From: an uncultured Granulosicoccaceae bacterium
GTDB lineage: Bacteria; Pseudomonadota; Gammaproteobacteria; CALCKW01
NCBI GenBank assembly: GCA_937925815.1
Contig: CALAMQ010000146.1
Location: 1 to 36,770, forward strand
Direction of reading: 5' to 3'
DNA length: 36,770 bases
Positions 16,278 to 25,671 of this stretch are shown one piece after another. Every line of letters begins with the position of its first letter. The stretch's first letter is position 1. Below the pieces are notes generated by a model. It searched no databases. It saw only the letters and a list, made by a program, of their open reading frames with translations, and was not told the DNA's origin. The position numbers and the translations under genes are program-made.

Positions 16278-17239
16278 GGCACGGCCACCTGATCCAAGAT
16301 GGCATCGACAACGCGGTCAACATTCAAGCCCGCATCTTCTGCTTCAAACTCGAGCACCAACCGGTGTCGGAACACGTTGTGGACCACCGCCTGCACGTCA
16401 GCAGGCGAGACATAGTCCCGCCCGGCCAACCACGCACTCGCCCGGCTTGCAATATCAAGCGCCAAAGTTGCGCGCGGACTACAACCGTAGGCAAGCGAAC
16501 TCGCTGCCTCACCTTCGCGGGTGGCAACAACTAACGACACCATGTACCGCTTGAGGTTTTTTGACAGCGTTAAGTGCAAGACCTCGGAGCGAGCTTCATC
16601 GAGGGCGGCGAGTGAGACCATTGGCGCCGCTTGCGCCTGGGCGGGTTGCCCGAGCAAATCGCCACGTTCTTCTGCCCGCACGAGATCGAGAATGTGCAAC
16701 TCATTTTCTGCCGATGGGTAGTCGACTGGCACGTGCAGCAAAAAACGATCGAGTTGCGCCTCGGGCAGCGCATAGGTACCCGCCTGCTCAAGAGGGTTGC
16801 GAGTCGCCATCACCATAAACGGTGTCGGCAATCGGTACGTCACATCGCCAACCGAAATCTCGCTTTCTGACATGGCTTCAAGCAACGCCGATTGCACCTT
16901 GGCAGGCGCGCGATTGATTTCGTCTGCGAGCACTAAATTATGGAAAAGCGGCCCAGCCTTGAACTCAAAACTGCCGGTCTGGTTGCGGTAAATTTCTGTG
17001 CCCGTGAGGTCGGCTGGCAATAAATCAGGTGTGAACTGAATGCGTTGGAAGTCGCCTTCCAAGACATCGGCCAGAACACGGATCGCTCGTGTCTTGGCCA
17101 GACCCGGCACCCCTTCGACCAGTAAGTGTCCGCGCGACAGCAAGGCGATCAGCAAACAATCTACCAGTGCGTCCTGGCCGATAATACGGTGGCCAAGATA
17201 GCCTCTGAGCTCAGTGAAAAGCGCGTGCGTGTTGGTCAC
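16274..17239 (-). CDS. MoxR-family AAA+ ATPase
   Basis: A 321-residue AAA+ ATPase of the MoxR group. It has Walker A GVPGLAKT (43-50), Walker B LADEINRAP (104-112), a sensor 1 region in MATRNPLEQAG, and the lid domain in the C-terminal third. MoxR ATPases act as chaperones that mature or remodel partner complexes through vWA proteins; here the partners would be the products of the next six genes. It is the first gene of the minus-strand operon. The GTG start at 17239 has GGAAG about eight bases upstream. Control probably comes from the divergent intergenic region 17240-17471. Confidence 0.94.
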   Translation of the reverse strand: MTNTHALFTELRGYLGHRIIGQDALVDCLLIALLSRGHLLVEGVPGLAKTRAIRVLADVLEGDFQRIQFTPDLLPADLTGTEIYRNQTGSFEFKAGPLFHNLVLADEINRAPAKVQSALLEAMSESEISVGDVTYRLPTPFMVMATRNPLEQAGTYALPEAQLDRFLLHVPVDYPSAENELHILDLVRAEERGDLLGQPAQAQAAPMVSLAALDEARSEVLHLTLSKNLKRYMVSLVVATREGEAASSLAYGCSPRATLALDIASRASAWLAGRDYVSPADVQAVVHNVFRHRLVLEFEAEDAGLNVDRVVDAILDQVAVP

Positions 17240-17267
17240 AATGTCACTTCCATCAATGGTTCATTGC

Positions 17268-17279
17268 GGGGCATGCCCC
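17268..17279. promoter_or_regulatory. 12-bp perfect palindrome upstream of moxR
   Basis: GGGGCATGCCCC is a perfect palindrome 29 bases before the moxR start codon, between it and a TATACT box on the same strand (17299-17304). It could be an operator or a 5' leader hairpin. No regulator is identified. Confidence 0.35.
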
Positions 17280-17298
17280 CAGTCGTTGGTGTGCGCTG

Positions 17299-17304
17299 AG
17301 TATA
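17299..17304 (-). promoter_or_regulatory. Possible -10 element of the moxR-bat operon
   Basis: On the minus strand these bases read TATACT, five of six matching the sigma-70 -10 consensus. At 17-base spacing the -35 position reads CCTGGT, which is poor. The promoter may need an activator or may be a chance match. Confidence 0.3.
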
Positions 17305-17376
17305 GCGCTAGGCGCAAAAGGACCAGGCACTGACCCGAGCACTGTCAACCGCCATGCACAACGACCAAAATGGCGT

Positions 17377-17404
17377 TTGGTTGTTCCGAAAATTGACGTA
17401 AAAT
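17377..17404 (+). promoter_or_regulatory. Putative promoter of the flavodoxin-avtA operon
   Basis: TTGGTT (17377-17382) and TAAAAT (17399-17404) are separated by 16 bases, about 68 bases before the flavodoxin start. Found by eye from the consensus. Confidence 0.45.
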
Positions 17405-17471
17405 CCTGTCTTCTTTGGGTTGAGTCAAGCAACCCCGCCCTCCACCTCCAAAAACGTGCGACCCGAGACCG

Positions 17472-17912
17472 ATGTCACAGATCAATATCATTGCCGGCAC
17501 TGTGTACGGCAGCGCGCAATTTGTTGCCGAAGAGCTCGCGCAGAGCTTGTCCGATGCCGGCCACAATGCCACTTTTTACGAGAACGCCGAGCTCGATACA
17601 GTCATTGAAGGCTGTGACACCCTCATCGTGTGCAGCTCGACCACGGGCAGCGGTGACATCCCAGACAATCTCTCAGCGTTTTACAGCGGCCTTAAAGACG
17701 GTGCGGACCTCGCGAACCTGCGCTTTGCGGTAGTGGCACTGGGCGACTCCTCGTACCTCGACAGCTACTGCGGCGCCGGCCACACACTGCACGCAGCACT
17801 TGAGGATTGCGGCGCCGAGCCCATCGCCGCGCCACTCGAAATCGACGCCTGTGAGGTCGACACACCCGAAGACGTGGCTCTGCCCTGGGTTGAAGACTTG
17901 CTCAAGCTGTGA
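17472..17912 (+). CDS. MioC-like flavodoxin
   Basis: A 146-residue flavodoxin-like FMN protein of the MioC type. The phosphate-binding loop is GTVYGSAQ near the N-terminus (residues about 9-16). The second flavin loop lies in SSTTGSGDIPDN, and the third in ALGDSSYLDSYCGAG. It is a single-domain cytosolic electron carrier. The final codons overlap the avtA start as GTGA, so it is the first gene of a coupled run with avtA. The electron partner is unknown; avtA itself needs no redox partner. Other short-chain flavodoxins are possible. Confidence 0.88.
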   Translation: MSQINIIAGTVYGSAQFVAEELAQSLSDAGHNATFYENAELDTVIEGCDTLIVCSSTTGSGDIPDNLSAFYSGLKDGADLANLRFAVVALGDSSYLDSYCGAGHTLHAALEDCGAEPIAAPLEIDACEVDTPEDVALPWVEDLLKL

Positions 17913-19162
17913 CACACCGATTCAGCGCATTCGGCGAACAATTCGACAATTCACTCGGCACATTACAGTTGATGCAGGATCTCGGCGACGCCGCCGAGAA
18001 TCCCGATACCCTGATGCTCGGCGGTGGAAACCCGGCCCGGATTGAGGCTGTGGAAGAGCGCTTCGGCGATTACCTCAAAGCCCTCTCGCAGCGCGCCGAG
18101 GCAACCACAGCGCGGTTGGCGGCATACGCCGACCCCGCTGGAGATCGCACTTTCAGGCGATCAGTCGCCAAGCTGCTCAACCGCGAATACGGGCTTGGTG
18201 TGTCTGAACACCACGTGTGCTTGAGCAACGGCAGCCAAAACGGATTTTTTGCGCTGATGAATTTGTTCGGTGGCCGGCGGGCCGACGGCAGCCTTCAGCG
18301 AATCCTGCTGCCGATGACGCCCGAATACCTTGGTTACGCCGATCTTTGGGTCGACGAACCGGCATTCACCGCGCACCGACCAAGCATTGAGCTGCTAGAC
18401 GGGCGGTTTTTTAAATACCGAGTCGATTTCGATGCCGTGCAAATTGGCGATGACATAGGCGCGCTGTGCGTGTCACGTCCAACCAATCCAACGGGCAACG
18501 TCATAACAGACGACGAGCTCAACCGTCTCGATGCGATGGCACAAGCCGCCAACACGCCACTGATTGTCGACAACGCCTACGGCGCACCCTTTCCGAGCAT
18601 TACCACAACCAACATCAGCCCGAAGTGGAACGACAACACGGTACTGTGCATGAGCTTGTCAAAGCTTGGCCTGCCCGGCGTGCGCACCGGTATCATTGTT
18701 GCCCACCCCGCAATCGTCGAGCGTGTTGCCGCGATGAACGCGGTGATGAACCTCGCGCCAGGCAATTTCGGGCCGGCGCTGATGACCGAGGCTTTTGACA
18801 GCGGCGATGTTCTCTCGCTCGCGCGCGACCACATCCAGCCCCACTACCAAAACGCATCGAAGCAAGCGGTCAGTGCGCTACTGAGCGCCACCGAACGCAC
18901 ACCGGTCCGGCTGCACAAACCCGAGGGTGCAATCTTCTTGTGGTTGTGGGCGCCAGACTTACCGGGCACCGCTGATCAGCTCTACCGCCGGCTCAAGCAA
19001 GACGGCGTGGTCGTTGTGCCCGGACACCATTTTTTCCCAGGACTCGACACCGACTGGGCTCATTGCCACGAATGCCTTCGCATCAGTTTCGCCGCAGGCG
19101 CTGAGCGCGTTGCACAGGCAGCTCCCCGTATTGCGCACGCCATTGAGGAACTCTACGCATGA
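17909..19162 (+). CDS. avtA: Valine-pyruvate aminotransferase AvtA
   Basis: A 417-residue, fold type I, PLP-dependent aminotransferase that interconverts valine plus pyruvate with 2-oxoisovalerate plus alanine. It matches E. coli AvtA over its length, including MLGGGNPA (36-43), SRPTNPTGNVIT (189-200), VDNAYG (220-225), the PLP lysine Lys252 in MSLSKLGLPG, and HKPEGAIFLWLW. It therefore has a role in alanine and valine synthesis. The GTG start at 17909 overlaps the flavodoxin stop, and its own stop overlaps the GNAT start (ATGA). The family resemblance to AvtA is much closer than to general aspartate aminotransferases. Confidence 0.96.
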   Translation: MTHRFSAFGEQFDNSLGTLQLMQDLGDAAENPDTLMLGGGNPARIEAVEERFGDYLKALSQRAEATTARLAAYADPAGDRTFRRSVAKLLNREYGLGVSEHHVCLSNGSQNGFFALMNLFGGRRADGSLQRILLPMTPEYLGYADLWVDEPAFTAHRPSIELLDGRFFKYRVDFDAVQIGDDIGALCVSRPTNPTGNVITDDELNRLDAMAQAANTPLIVDNAYGAPFPSITTTNISPKWNDNTVLCMSLSKLGLPGVRTGIIVAHPAIVERVAAMNAVMNLAPGNFGPALMTEAFDSGDVLSLARDHIQPHYQNASKQAVSALLSATERTPVRLHKPEGAIFLWLWAPDLPGTADQLYRRLKQDGVVVVPGHHFFPGLDTDWAHCHECLRISFAAGAERVAQAAPRIAHAIEELYA

Positions 19163-19614
19163 GTGCCATTCACATACGCCTTGCCACCGGCGATGATGCC
19201 AAATTGATCGCCGATTTCAACCAGCGCATGGCGCTTGAGACCGAGTCCCGAAGCCTGGACGGTGCCACGGTAAACCGCGGTGTACAGCGACTGATCGAAC
19301 GGCCGGAAAATGGCCACTACCGCCTTGCGGTGCGCGATGGCCAAGTTGTTGGCAGCCTCATGATCACATTTGAGTGGAGTGATTGGCGAGACGGCAATAT
19401 GTGGTGGATTCAGAGTGTTTACGTCACACCCGAAAGCCGTCGCACTGGCGTGTTCAGCGCGCTCTACAAAGACGTTATCGACGCGGCGTCATCTGACCCC
19501 GACGTTCGCTGTGTGCGGCTCTATGTCGAACACGAAAACACCGGCGCCCAAGCAACTTACAGTGCGCTTGGCATGCACGAAACCGGTTACCGACTGTTCG
19601 AAGTTGGCGTCTAG
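19159..19614 (+). CDS. GNAT-family N-acetyltransferase
   Basis: A 151-residue single GNAT domain. Motif A for acetyl-CoA binding is around VYVTPESRRTGVFSAL (about 93-108), with the basic R-R-x-G-V/x pattern. The C-terminal half (VRLYVEHENTGAQATYSALG) is the typical motif B region. The substrate cannot be read from sequence. It starts inside the stop of avtA and precedes xthA by 39 bases, so it is probably in the same transcript. Confidence 0.9.
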   Translation: MSAIHIRLATGDDAKLIADFNQRMALETESRSLDGATVNRGVQRLIERPENGHYRLAVRDGQVVGSLMITFEWSDWRDGNMWWIQSVYVTPESRRTGVFSALYKDVIDAASSDPDVRCVRLYVEHENTGAQATYSALGMHETGYRLFEVGV

Positions 19615-19653
19615 AGACGCTTCGCACTCAGCCCACCACACGAGGATGGCCAC

Positions 19654-20469
19654 ATGCGTGTCGTCTCATTCAACGTCAACAGTGTCCGCCAGCGCCTAGA
19701 TCAGCTCGCGGCAGTCATAGAGCACCATGATCCTGTGATCATTGGGCTGCAAGAAACCAAAGTCAGCGACGTTGACTTTCCGGTCGCCGCACTCGAATCT
19801 CTCGGCTACCACGTCGTGTTCCACGGTCAAAAAACCCACTACGGTGTGGCGATGCTCACGCGTTCCAAACCTGATCACGTGATCAAAGGTTTTACCAGCG
19901 ACGAACCCGATGCACAGCGCCGATGGATCGGCGTAAAAGTGCACGACGGCAATGGCCAAGCGCTGTGGGTGTACAACGGCTATTTCCCGCAGGGTGAAAG
20001 TCGTGATCACCCAACTAAATTTCCAGCGAAGGCGCGCTTCTATGAAAATGTGCTCACACAACTCAAGAGCACACACACGCCCGCTGACCGGGTGATCGTC
20101 ATGGGAGACTTCAATGTCGCGCCTTCACAGCAGGACATTGGCATTGGTGAAGACAACGCCAAACGCTGGCTAAGGACGGGCAAAGCGAGCTTCCTGCCTG
20201 AGGAACGCGAATGGCTTCAATCGCTTTTTGACTGGGGATTGGTCGATACCTACCGCGCGCGCCACCCCGACATCGAAGACTGTTTTAGCTGGTTTGATTA
20301 CCGCTCACGCGGTTTTGAGCGAGAACCCAGGCGCGGGCTACGCATAGATGCGATCCTCGCAACCCCCGCGCTCGCCGCACACACACTGGACGCCGGCAGC
20401 GACTACGTCATTCGCGCGATGCCAAAACCGTCTGATCACTGCCCCATTTGGAGCGACTTCAATGACTGA
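19654..20469 (+). CDS. xthA: Exodeoxyribonuclease III
   Basis: A 271-residue class II AP endonuclease and 3'-5' exonuclease for base-excision repair. It aligns along its full length with E. coli ExoIII. Catalytic and metal residues are present: Asn7, Glu34 (LQETK), Tyr110 region (NGYFPQGESRDHP), Asp152 and Asn154 (MGDFN), Asp232 and the Asp261-His262 pair (PSDHCPIW). The highly conserved segment RWLRTGKASFLPEEREW is present. A GAGG site precedes the ATG at about ten bases. The last 8 bases overlap the next gene. Confidence 0.97.
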   Translation: MRVVSFNVNSVRQRLDQLAAVIEHHDPVIIGLQETKVSDVDFPVAALESLGYHVVFHGQKTHYGVAMLTRSKPDHVIKGFTSDEPDAQRRWIGVKVHDGNGQALWVYNGYFPQGESRDHPTKFPAKARFYENVLTQLKSTHTPADRVIVMGDFNVAPSQQDIGIGEDNAKRWLRTGKASFLPEEREWLQSLFDWGLVDTYRARHPDIEDCFSWFDYRSRGFEREPRRGLRIDAILATPALAAHTLDAGSDYVIRAMPKPSDHCPIWSDFND

Positions 20470-20953
20470 AATGACTTTGCCAGAAACCTGGTTCTTTTTT
20501 GGCAGCTTGCTCGACGCCGATGTGCGCCACACAGTCATTGGCCGCGCTGTACCCGACGAAGACTGCGCGCAGGTTTCTCTGGATGGCTACAAACGCGTGC
20601 GCGTAGAGAACGAAACTTATCCCGCACTGATCGCGGCCAGCAACCAAAGTGTTGAAGGCATCGCGGTCAGCAATCTCAGCGCTGACGAAGCATTGCGCGT
20701 TTTGTATTTTGAGGGCGAGGAGTATCGGCCTGAAGCGGTACTGCTGCGTTACCCGCGCGGCGGCTTCGATGAGGCCTATACCTTTCTCGCCTCGCCCGAC
20801 CTGAACCTCACAGATGAGATCTGGGATTTTGATCACTGGGTCGAACACGAACTCGATCGCTACATACCGATGACCGAAGAATGGATGGACGGTTACGGCA
20901 AGACCGATTTCGCAACACAGAATGCAGTCTGGCGATCACGACTGGACAACTGA
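20462..20953 (+). CDS. Gamma-glutamylcyclotransferase-like (AIG2-type) protein
   Basis: A 163-residue protein. Its N-terminus (TWFFFGSLLDADVRHTVIG) matches the Tyr/Phe-Gly-Ser/Thr-Leu phosphate-loop-like motif of the gamma-glutamylcyclotransferase superfamily. The pattern of a beta barrel with YFEGEEYRP fits as well. Members cyclise gamma-glutamyl peptides or amines, but many are uncharacterised, so substrate and activity are unknown. ATG 20462 overlaps xthA by 8 bases and has GGAG about eight bases upstream; ATG 20471 is the alternative. The gene ends 15 bases before the convergent alkylation-repair gene. Confidence 0.8.
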   Translation: MTEMTLPETWFFFGSLLDADVRHTVIGRAVPDEDCAQVSLDGYKRVRVENETYPALIAASNQSVEGIAVSNLSADEALRVLYFEGEEYRPEAVLLRYPRGGFDEAYTFLASPDLNLTDEIWDFDHWVEHELDRYIPMTEEWMDGYGKTDFATQNAVWRSRLDN

Positions 20954-20968
20954 CTACAAACGCACACT

Positions 20969-21802
20969 CTAGAGGGAATGTGCATCACTGCGACTGTGCT
21001 GTTCACGCGCAAGCAATGCGAGCTTGCGCGCAGCGCCCCAGCGGTAGTCACCAAAGGCACCAGTTGCTCGAATTACGCGGTGACAAGGAATGAGCACCGC
21101 AATGGGGTTTGCCCCCACAGCACTGGCAACCGCGCGGTGGGATGACGGACGACCGATGCGTCTTGCCAGTTGCGAATAACTGATACCCGTCCCATCTGGG
21201 ACAGTGAGCAGAGCCTGCCACACTTGTATTTGAAACGGAGTGCCCGCAAGCAAGAGCTCAACCGGGCCCAACCGCTCTGGTGAGAACAATCGCTGTGCCA
21301 CCGCCACGGTGCTGGATTGATCCTGTTCAAAGTCTGCTGCGGGCCAACGCGCTCTGCACCGTGAAAGACTGTCTTCGAGGGTCTCAGCCACAAATTCAAT
21401 CCCGGCGACACCGCGATCGGACACACAGACAAGCACATCCCCAAGTGGTGACGGGTGTACGCCCCAGGCCATACGCAAGCCCGCACCGCCGAGCCGAAAC
21501 TCACCAGGTGTCATGGCTTCGACATTGACAAACAGGTCGTGCAAACGGGATGGCCCAGACAACCCAACTTCGAGCGCAGTGTCGAGAACGCTTTGGTTAG
21601 CCGCCAATAAACAGCGGGAGCGCGCGAGATTGAGCGCCATTGAAAACTGTTTTGGACTGAGCCCAACCGCGCGCTTAAACAGCCGCTGAGCATGCGCAGG
21701 CGACAATCCAAGATAGTCAGCCACGTCATCGAGACTGCGGGTCACAGACGGCTCAGAGACCATCCACTCAAGGCAATTGGCTATGCGATCGAAGTGATCC
21801 AT
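20969..21802 (-). CDS. AraC-type HTH plus methylguanine-DNA methyltransferase (short Ada)
   Basis: A 277-residue protein: an AraC-type helix-turn-helix (about 20-100), the methyltransferase N-terminal region, and the DNA-binding domain with the active-site motif IPCHRVI (Cys240). It repairs O6-alkylguanine by irreversible transfer of the alkyl group to the cysteine and may regulate transcription. Full Ada also has an N-terminal zinc domain that accepts methyl groups from phosphotriesters; it is absent, since AGGAG nine bases before ATG 21802 fixes the start. A longer reading frame to 21883 shows no such domain. The activation switch must therefore differ from E. coli Ada. Confidence 0.93.
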   Translation of the reverse strand: MDHFDRIANCLEWMVSEPSVTRSLDDVADYLGLSPAHAQRLFKRAVGLSPKQFSMALNLARSRCLLAANQSVLDTALEVGLSGPSRLHDLFVNVEAMTPGEFRLGGAGLRMAWGVHPSPLGDVLVCVSDRGVAGIEFVAETLEDSLSRCRARWPAADFEQDQSSTVAVAQRLFSPERLGPVELLLAGTPFQIQVWQALLTVPDGTGISYSQLARRIGRPSSHRAVASAVGANPIAVLIPCHRVIRATGAFGDYRWGAARKLALLAREQHSRSDAHSL

Positions 21803-21910
21803 GCGGAGAACTCCTGAGACGGTTGCACACTGTGACGCAATCACGCCTCGACAGACACCCGATTCTTGCGCTGCTTGTTGCATTGGAACCTGTCCGGTGC
21901 CAGCCAGTCT

Positions 21911-22879
21911 CTAGCGCAGCGGCAAGGCGTCAACATCGATGGTCGGTTGACCACCGGATAACGCAGCGTCTACGCAATCACGGTCCAGGTGGGCTGCAAA
22001 GGTCTGAATAAAATCGTAGCTGTAACCGCGCAAGGCGGCGCCGCGCGGCAGCACAATGTGCGTTGTACTCGGTGGGAACACGGCGCTGGCGTCGAGCGCG
22101 ACAAGACCGTCACGCGGCGAATCATCCACCGCAAGGCGCGCGACAACACCCACCCCCAGACCGAGTTTGACGTAAGTGCGAATGACTTCAACATCTGATG
22201 CACTGAGCGCAATATGCGGTTTCAACCCCCGTTCGGCGAATGCCTTGCCGAGCGTTGATTGCGCGTCCACACCGAAGGTGTAACTGACCAAAGGGTACTG
22301 CGCGAGTGCCTCGACTGTGATCCCATCAAGGCGGTGCAAACGGTGCAAAGGATGGCCATCGGGGACCAGCACCGCACGCGACCAGCGATAACATGGCAAC
22401 AACGCCATGTCTTCAAAGTGTGCCTGACCCTCGGTGCTTATGGCGAAATCGACATCACCGCCAGCGAGCATCTCGGCAATCTGAGATGGCGTGCCCTGAT
22501 GCAACTGCAAGGACACGTGTGGGTAGGCCTCGCGAAATTGCGCGATTACCGGTGGCAGGACGTATCGCGCCTGGGTGTGGGTGGTTGCGATGGCGAGCTC
22601 ACCGACATTCGGGTTTGCCAACTCCCGCCCAACCGTGCGAATCGACTCAACCCCCTGGAGCACATCTGAGGCGAGTTCGACCACGCGTTCACCGGCGTCG
22701 GTGAGGCTCACGATCTGTTTGCCGCGGCGGTTAAAGAGTTCGACGCCAAGCTCATCCTCGAGTGCGCGAATCTGCTTACTCACACCGGGTTGCGATGTAA
22801 ACAAGGCCTCAGCGGTTTGCGAGACATTGAGATCGTGCCGGACCATCGCGACAATGTAACGCAATTGCTGCAATTTCAT
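21911..22879 (-). CDS. cysB: LysR-type regulator CysB
   Basis: A 322-residue LysR-family regulator that activates sulfate assimilation and cysteine biosynthesis genes with N-acetylserine or O-acetylserine as inducer. The N-terminal winged helix-turn-helix (MKLQQLRYIV, then SQTAEALFTSQPGVSKQI) is nearly identical to CysB. The effector domain keeps IATTHTQARY, HQGTPSQIAEM and KLGLGVGVVA. The close relative Cbl is possible, but the sequence fits CysB better. It lies 27 bases downstream of purA on the same strand and may be read through from it. It ends 108 bases before the alkylation-repair gene. Confidence 0.95.
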   Translation of the reverse strand: MKLQQLRYIVAMVRHDLNVSQTAEALFTSQPGVSKQIRALEDELGVELFNRRGKQIVSLTDAGERVVELASDVLQGVESIRTVGRELANPNVGELAIATTHTQARYVLPPVIAQFREAYPHVSLQLHQGTPSQIAEMLAGGDVDFAISTEGQAHFEDMALLPCYRWSRAVLVPDGHPLHRLHRLDGITVEALAQYPLVSYTFGVDAQSTLGKAFAERGLKPHIALSASDVEVIRTYVKLGLGVGVVARLAVDDSPRDGLVALDASAVFPPSTTHIVLPRGAALRGYSYDFIQTFAAHLDRDCVDAALSGGQPTIDVDALPLR

Positions 22880-22906
22880 GGTCCGGCTCCGCGGCGATCC
22901 CGATCT

Positions 22907-24205
<1,299 letters not shown>

Positions 24206-25381
24206 TTAAATCTTGAGTGTTTGCCACGCGCCGTCGCGCAGTACCAGTTCGCGGTCACAACCCAGCGTTACCGCGTCGTCTTCTTCATTGAATGCGATGA
24301 TCACGCGTTCACCCGCATCGCGCAGCTTGGCCACCTGATCTAACAGGTCAGCATCGTCACTGTGCGGTGCGAGCACCCCTCGCGTAGAGGGCACAGATGT
24401 ATCGGTTAGGTTGGCCAAGCGGCGCAAGTCACAACTGAAACCCGTCGCCGGGCGCGCCCGTCCAAAGGCTGCGCCAATAGCGTCATAGCGGCCACCCCTG
24501 GCCAGCTCGCTCAAGCTTTGCTCGCTGTACGCTGAGAACACCACGCCAGTGTGGTAGTGGTATCCACGCAACTCGCCCAAATCAATCAGGATTGGCAGCG
24601 ACGCTTCGCGGCTCATGAGCCCATCAACCAAAGCTTGCAGTTCGTCGAGCGCCTCACTAACCGGTTCACCGCCGCATGCGAGCACGCTGCGCGCACGCGA
24701 AATCACGTCGACACCACCGGCGAGTCCCGGCAAAGCCGCAAGCGCGGCCGCGGGCGCAGATGCCAGATCCAATGCGCTTATGTAGGCGTCGAGTTCCGGT
24801 CGCGACTTGCGTTGCATGATGTCAAACAGCGTCGCCGCCTGCGCCTCGCTGAGGGCTATAGCGTTCACCAGTGTGCGATAGACGCCGACGTGGCCTATGT
24901 CGAGCTGCAGTTGATCAGCGCCAGCGATGCGCAACGATTCGAGCATCAAGGACACAATCTCGACGTCGCTCGCGCTGCCACTGTGACCGAAGATCTCAGC
25001 GCCCAGTTGCATTGGCGAACGGCTCTCACCCACCCCATTGCTGTGCGTGCGCAGCACGGTGCCTACGTAGCTCATACGCGCCGTGCCCTCGCGACGAAGA
25101 CGGCTTGCGTCAATTCGCGCCACTTGTGGCGTCATGTCTGCGTGCACACCGAGGGTGCGCCCGCTGAGCGGATCGATCAGCTTGAAGGTCTGTAAATCAA
25201 GTTGGTGCCCTGTGCCTGTCAACAGAGACTCTAAGTGCTCCACAATCGGCGGGTACACGAGTTCGTACCCCCAACGTGCGTGGAGGTCGAGCAAGCTGCG
25301 GCGCAACGCTTCGATACGAGCAGCCGTCGGCGGCAGGATTTCCTCAATGCCTTGAGGCAACATCCAAAGAGGTTGAGTCAT
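24206..25381 (-). CDS. hisZ: ATP phosphoribosyltransferase regulatory subunit HisZ
   Basis: A 391-residue histidyl-tRNA synthetase paralogue. It forms the histidine-sensitive complex with short-form HisG for the first step of histidine biosynthesis. Class II synthetase motifs are recognisable: motif 1 around WGYELVYPP, motif 2 around VLRTHSNGVGESRSPMQLGAEI, and motif 3 around ARGGRYDAIGAAFGRARPATGFS. There is no anticodon-binding domain of the standard type. ATG 25381 gives the family N-terminus (WMLPQGIEEILPP). It lies in the gap between the hflC/DUF2065 genes and purA. A short-form HisG should be encoded elsewhere. Confidence 0.95.
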   Translation of the reverse strand: MTQPLWMLPQGIEEILPPTAARIEALRRSLLDLHARWGYELVYPPIVEHLESLLTGTGHQLDLQTFKLIDPLSGRTLGVHADMTPQVARIDASRLRREGTARMSYVGTVLRTHSNGVGESRSPMQLGAEIFGHSGSASDVEIVSLMLESLRIAGADQLQLDIGHVGVYRTLVNAIALSEAQAATLFDIMQRKSRPELDAYISALDLASAPAAALAALPGLAGGVDVISRARSVLACGGEPVSEALDELQALVDGLMSREASLPILIDLGELRGYHYHTGVVFSAYSEQSLSELARGGRYDAIGAAFGRARPATGFSCDLRRLANLTDTSVPSTRGVLAPHSDDADLLDQVAKLRDAGERVIIAFNEEDDAVTLGCDRELVLRDGAWQTLKI

Positions 25382-25423
25382 GCGCGGAATCGCTAAGGAG
25401 GCCAGTACTCGGCCAAAACGGGC

Positions 25424-25449
25424 AAACTGTACGTGCAGCCGCACAGTTT
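25424..25449. other. Inverted repeat between DUF2065 and hisZ
   Basis: AAACTGT (25424-25430) and ACAGTTT (25443-25449) are exact inverted copies separated by 12 bases that can fold a little further. It lies 43 bases upstream of the hisZ start on the minus strand. It could be an operator or a leader hairpin. No T-run follows. Confidence 0.4.
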
Positions 25450-25464
25450 ACCGCGATCTGGTAC

Positions 25465-25647
25465 TCAATGGAACGCGTACAGCAGCAACACGCCGGCAAC
25501 CATCAGCCCAAGGGCCACCAACCGAACCGATTGATCGGGCAATCCGTGAATCTGCACCAGCATGCGTTTGTAACCGCGCGGGCTGATGAAGGGGTAGAGC
25601 CCCTCGATCACCAGCACCAACGCGGCGGCAATCAGCAATTCAGACAC
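25465..25647 (-). CDS. Small membrane protein, DUF2065 (YjeT-like)
   Basis: About 60 residues with two hydrophobic segments (LLIAAALVLVIEGLYPFI and VRLVALGLMVAGVLLLYAF) around a basic loop and the GLPD turn. This is the DUF2065 family, found next to hflC and hisZ/purA in gammaproteobacteria; function unknown. The GTG start at 25647 has GAGG five bases upstream. GTG 25653 is an alternative two codons longer. Confidence 0.88.
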   Translation of the reverse strand: MSELLIAAALVLVIEGLYPFISPRGYKRMLVQIHGLPDQSVRLVALGLMVAGVLLLYAFH

Positions 25648-25671
25648 GGCCACCTCGCGCCGTGATCGCTA

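Noticed and set aside
7064-17239. MoxR-vWA plus helicase as an antiphage or conflict system.
   Set aside because: The gene set is the standard Bat operon with exported and membrane proteins. No nuclease, toxin or effector gene is present, and nothing suggests horizontal transfer.
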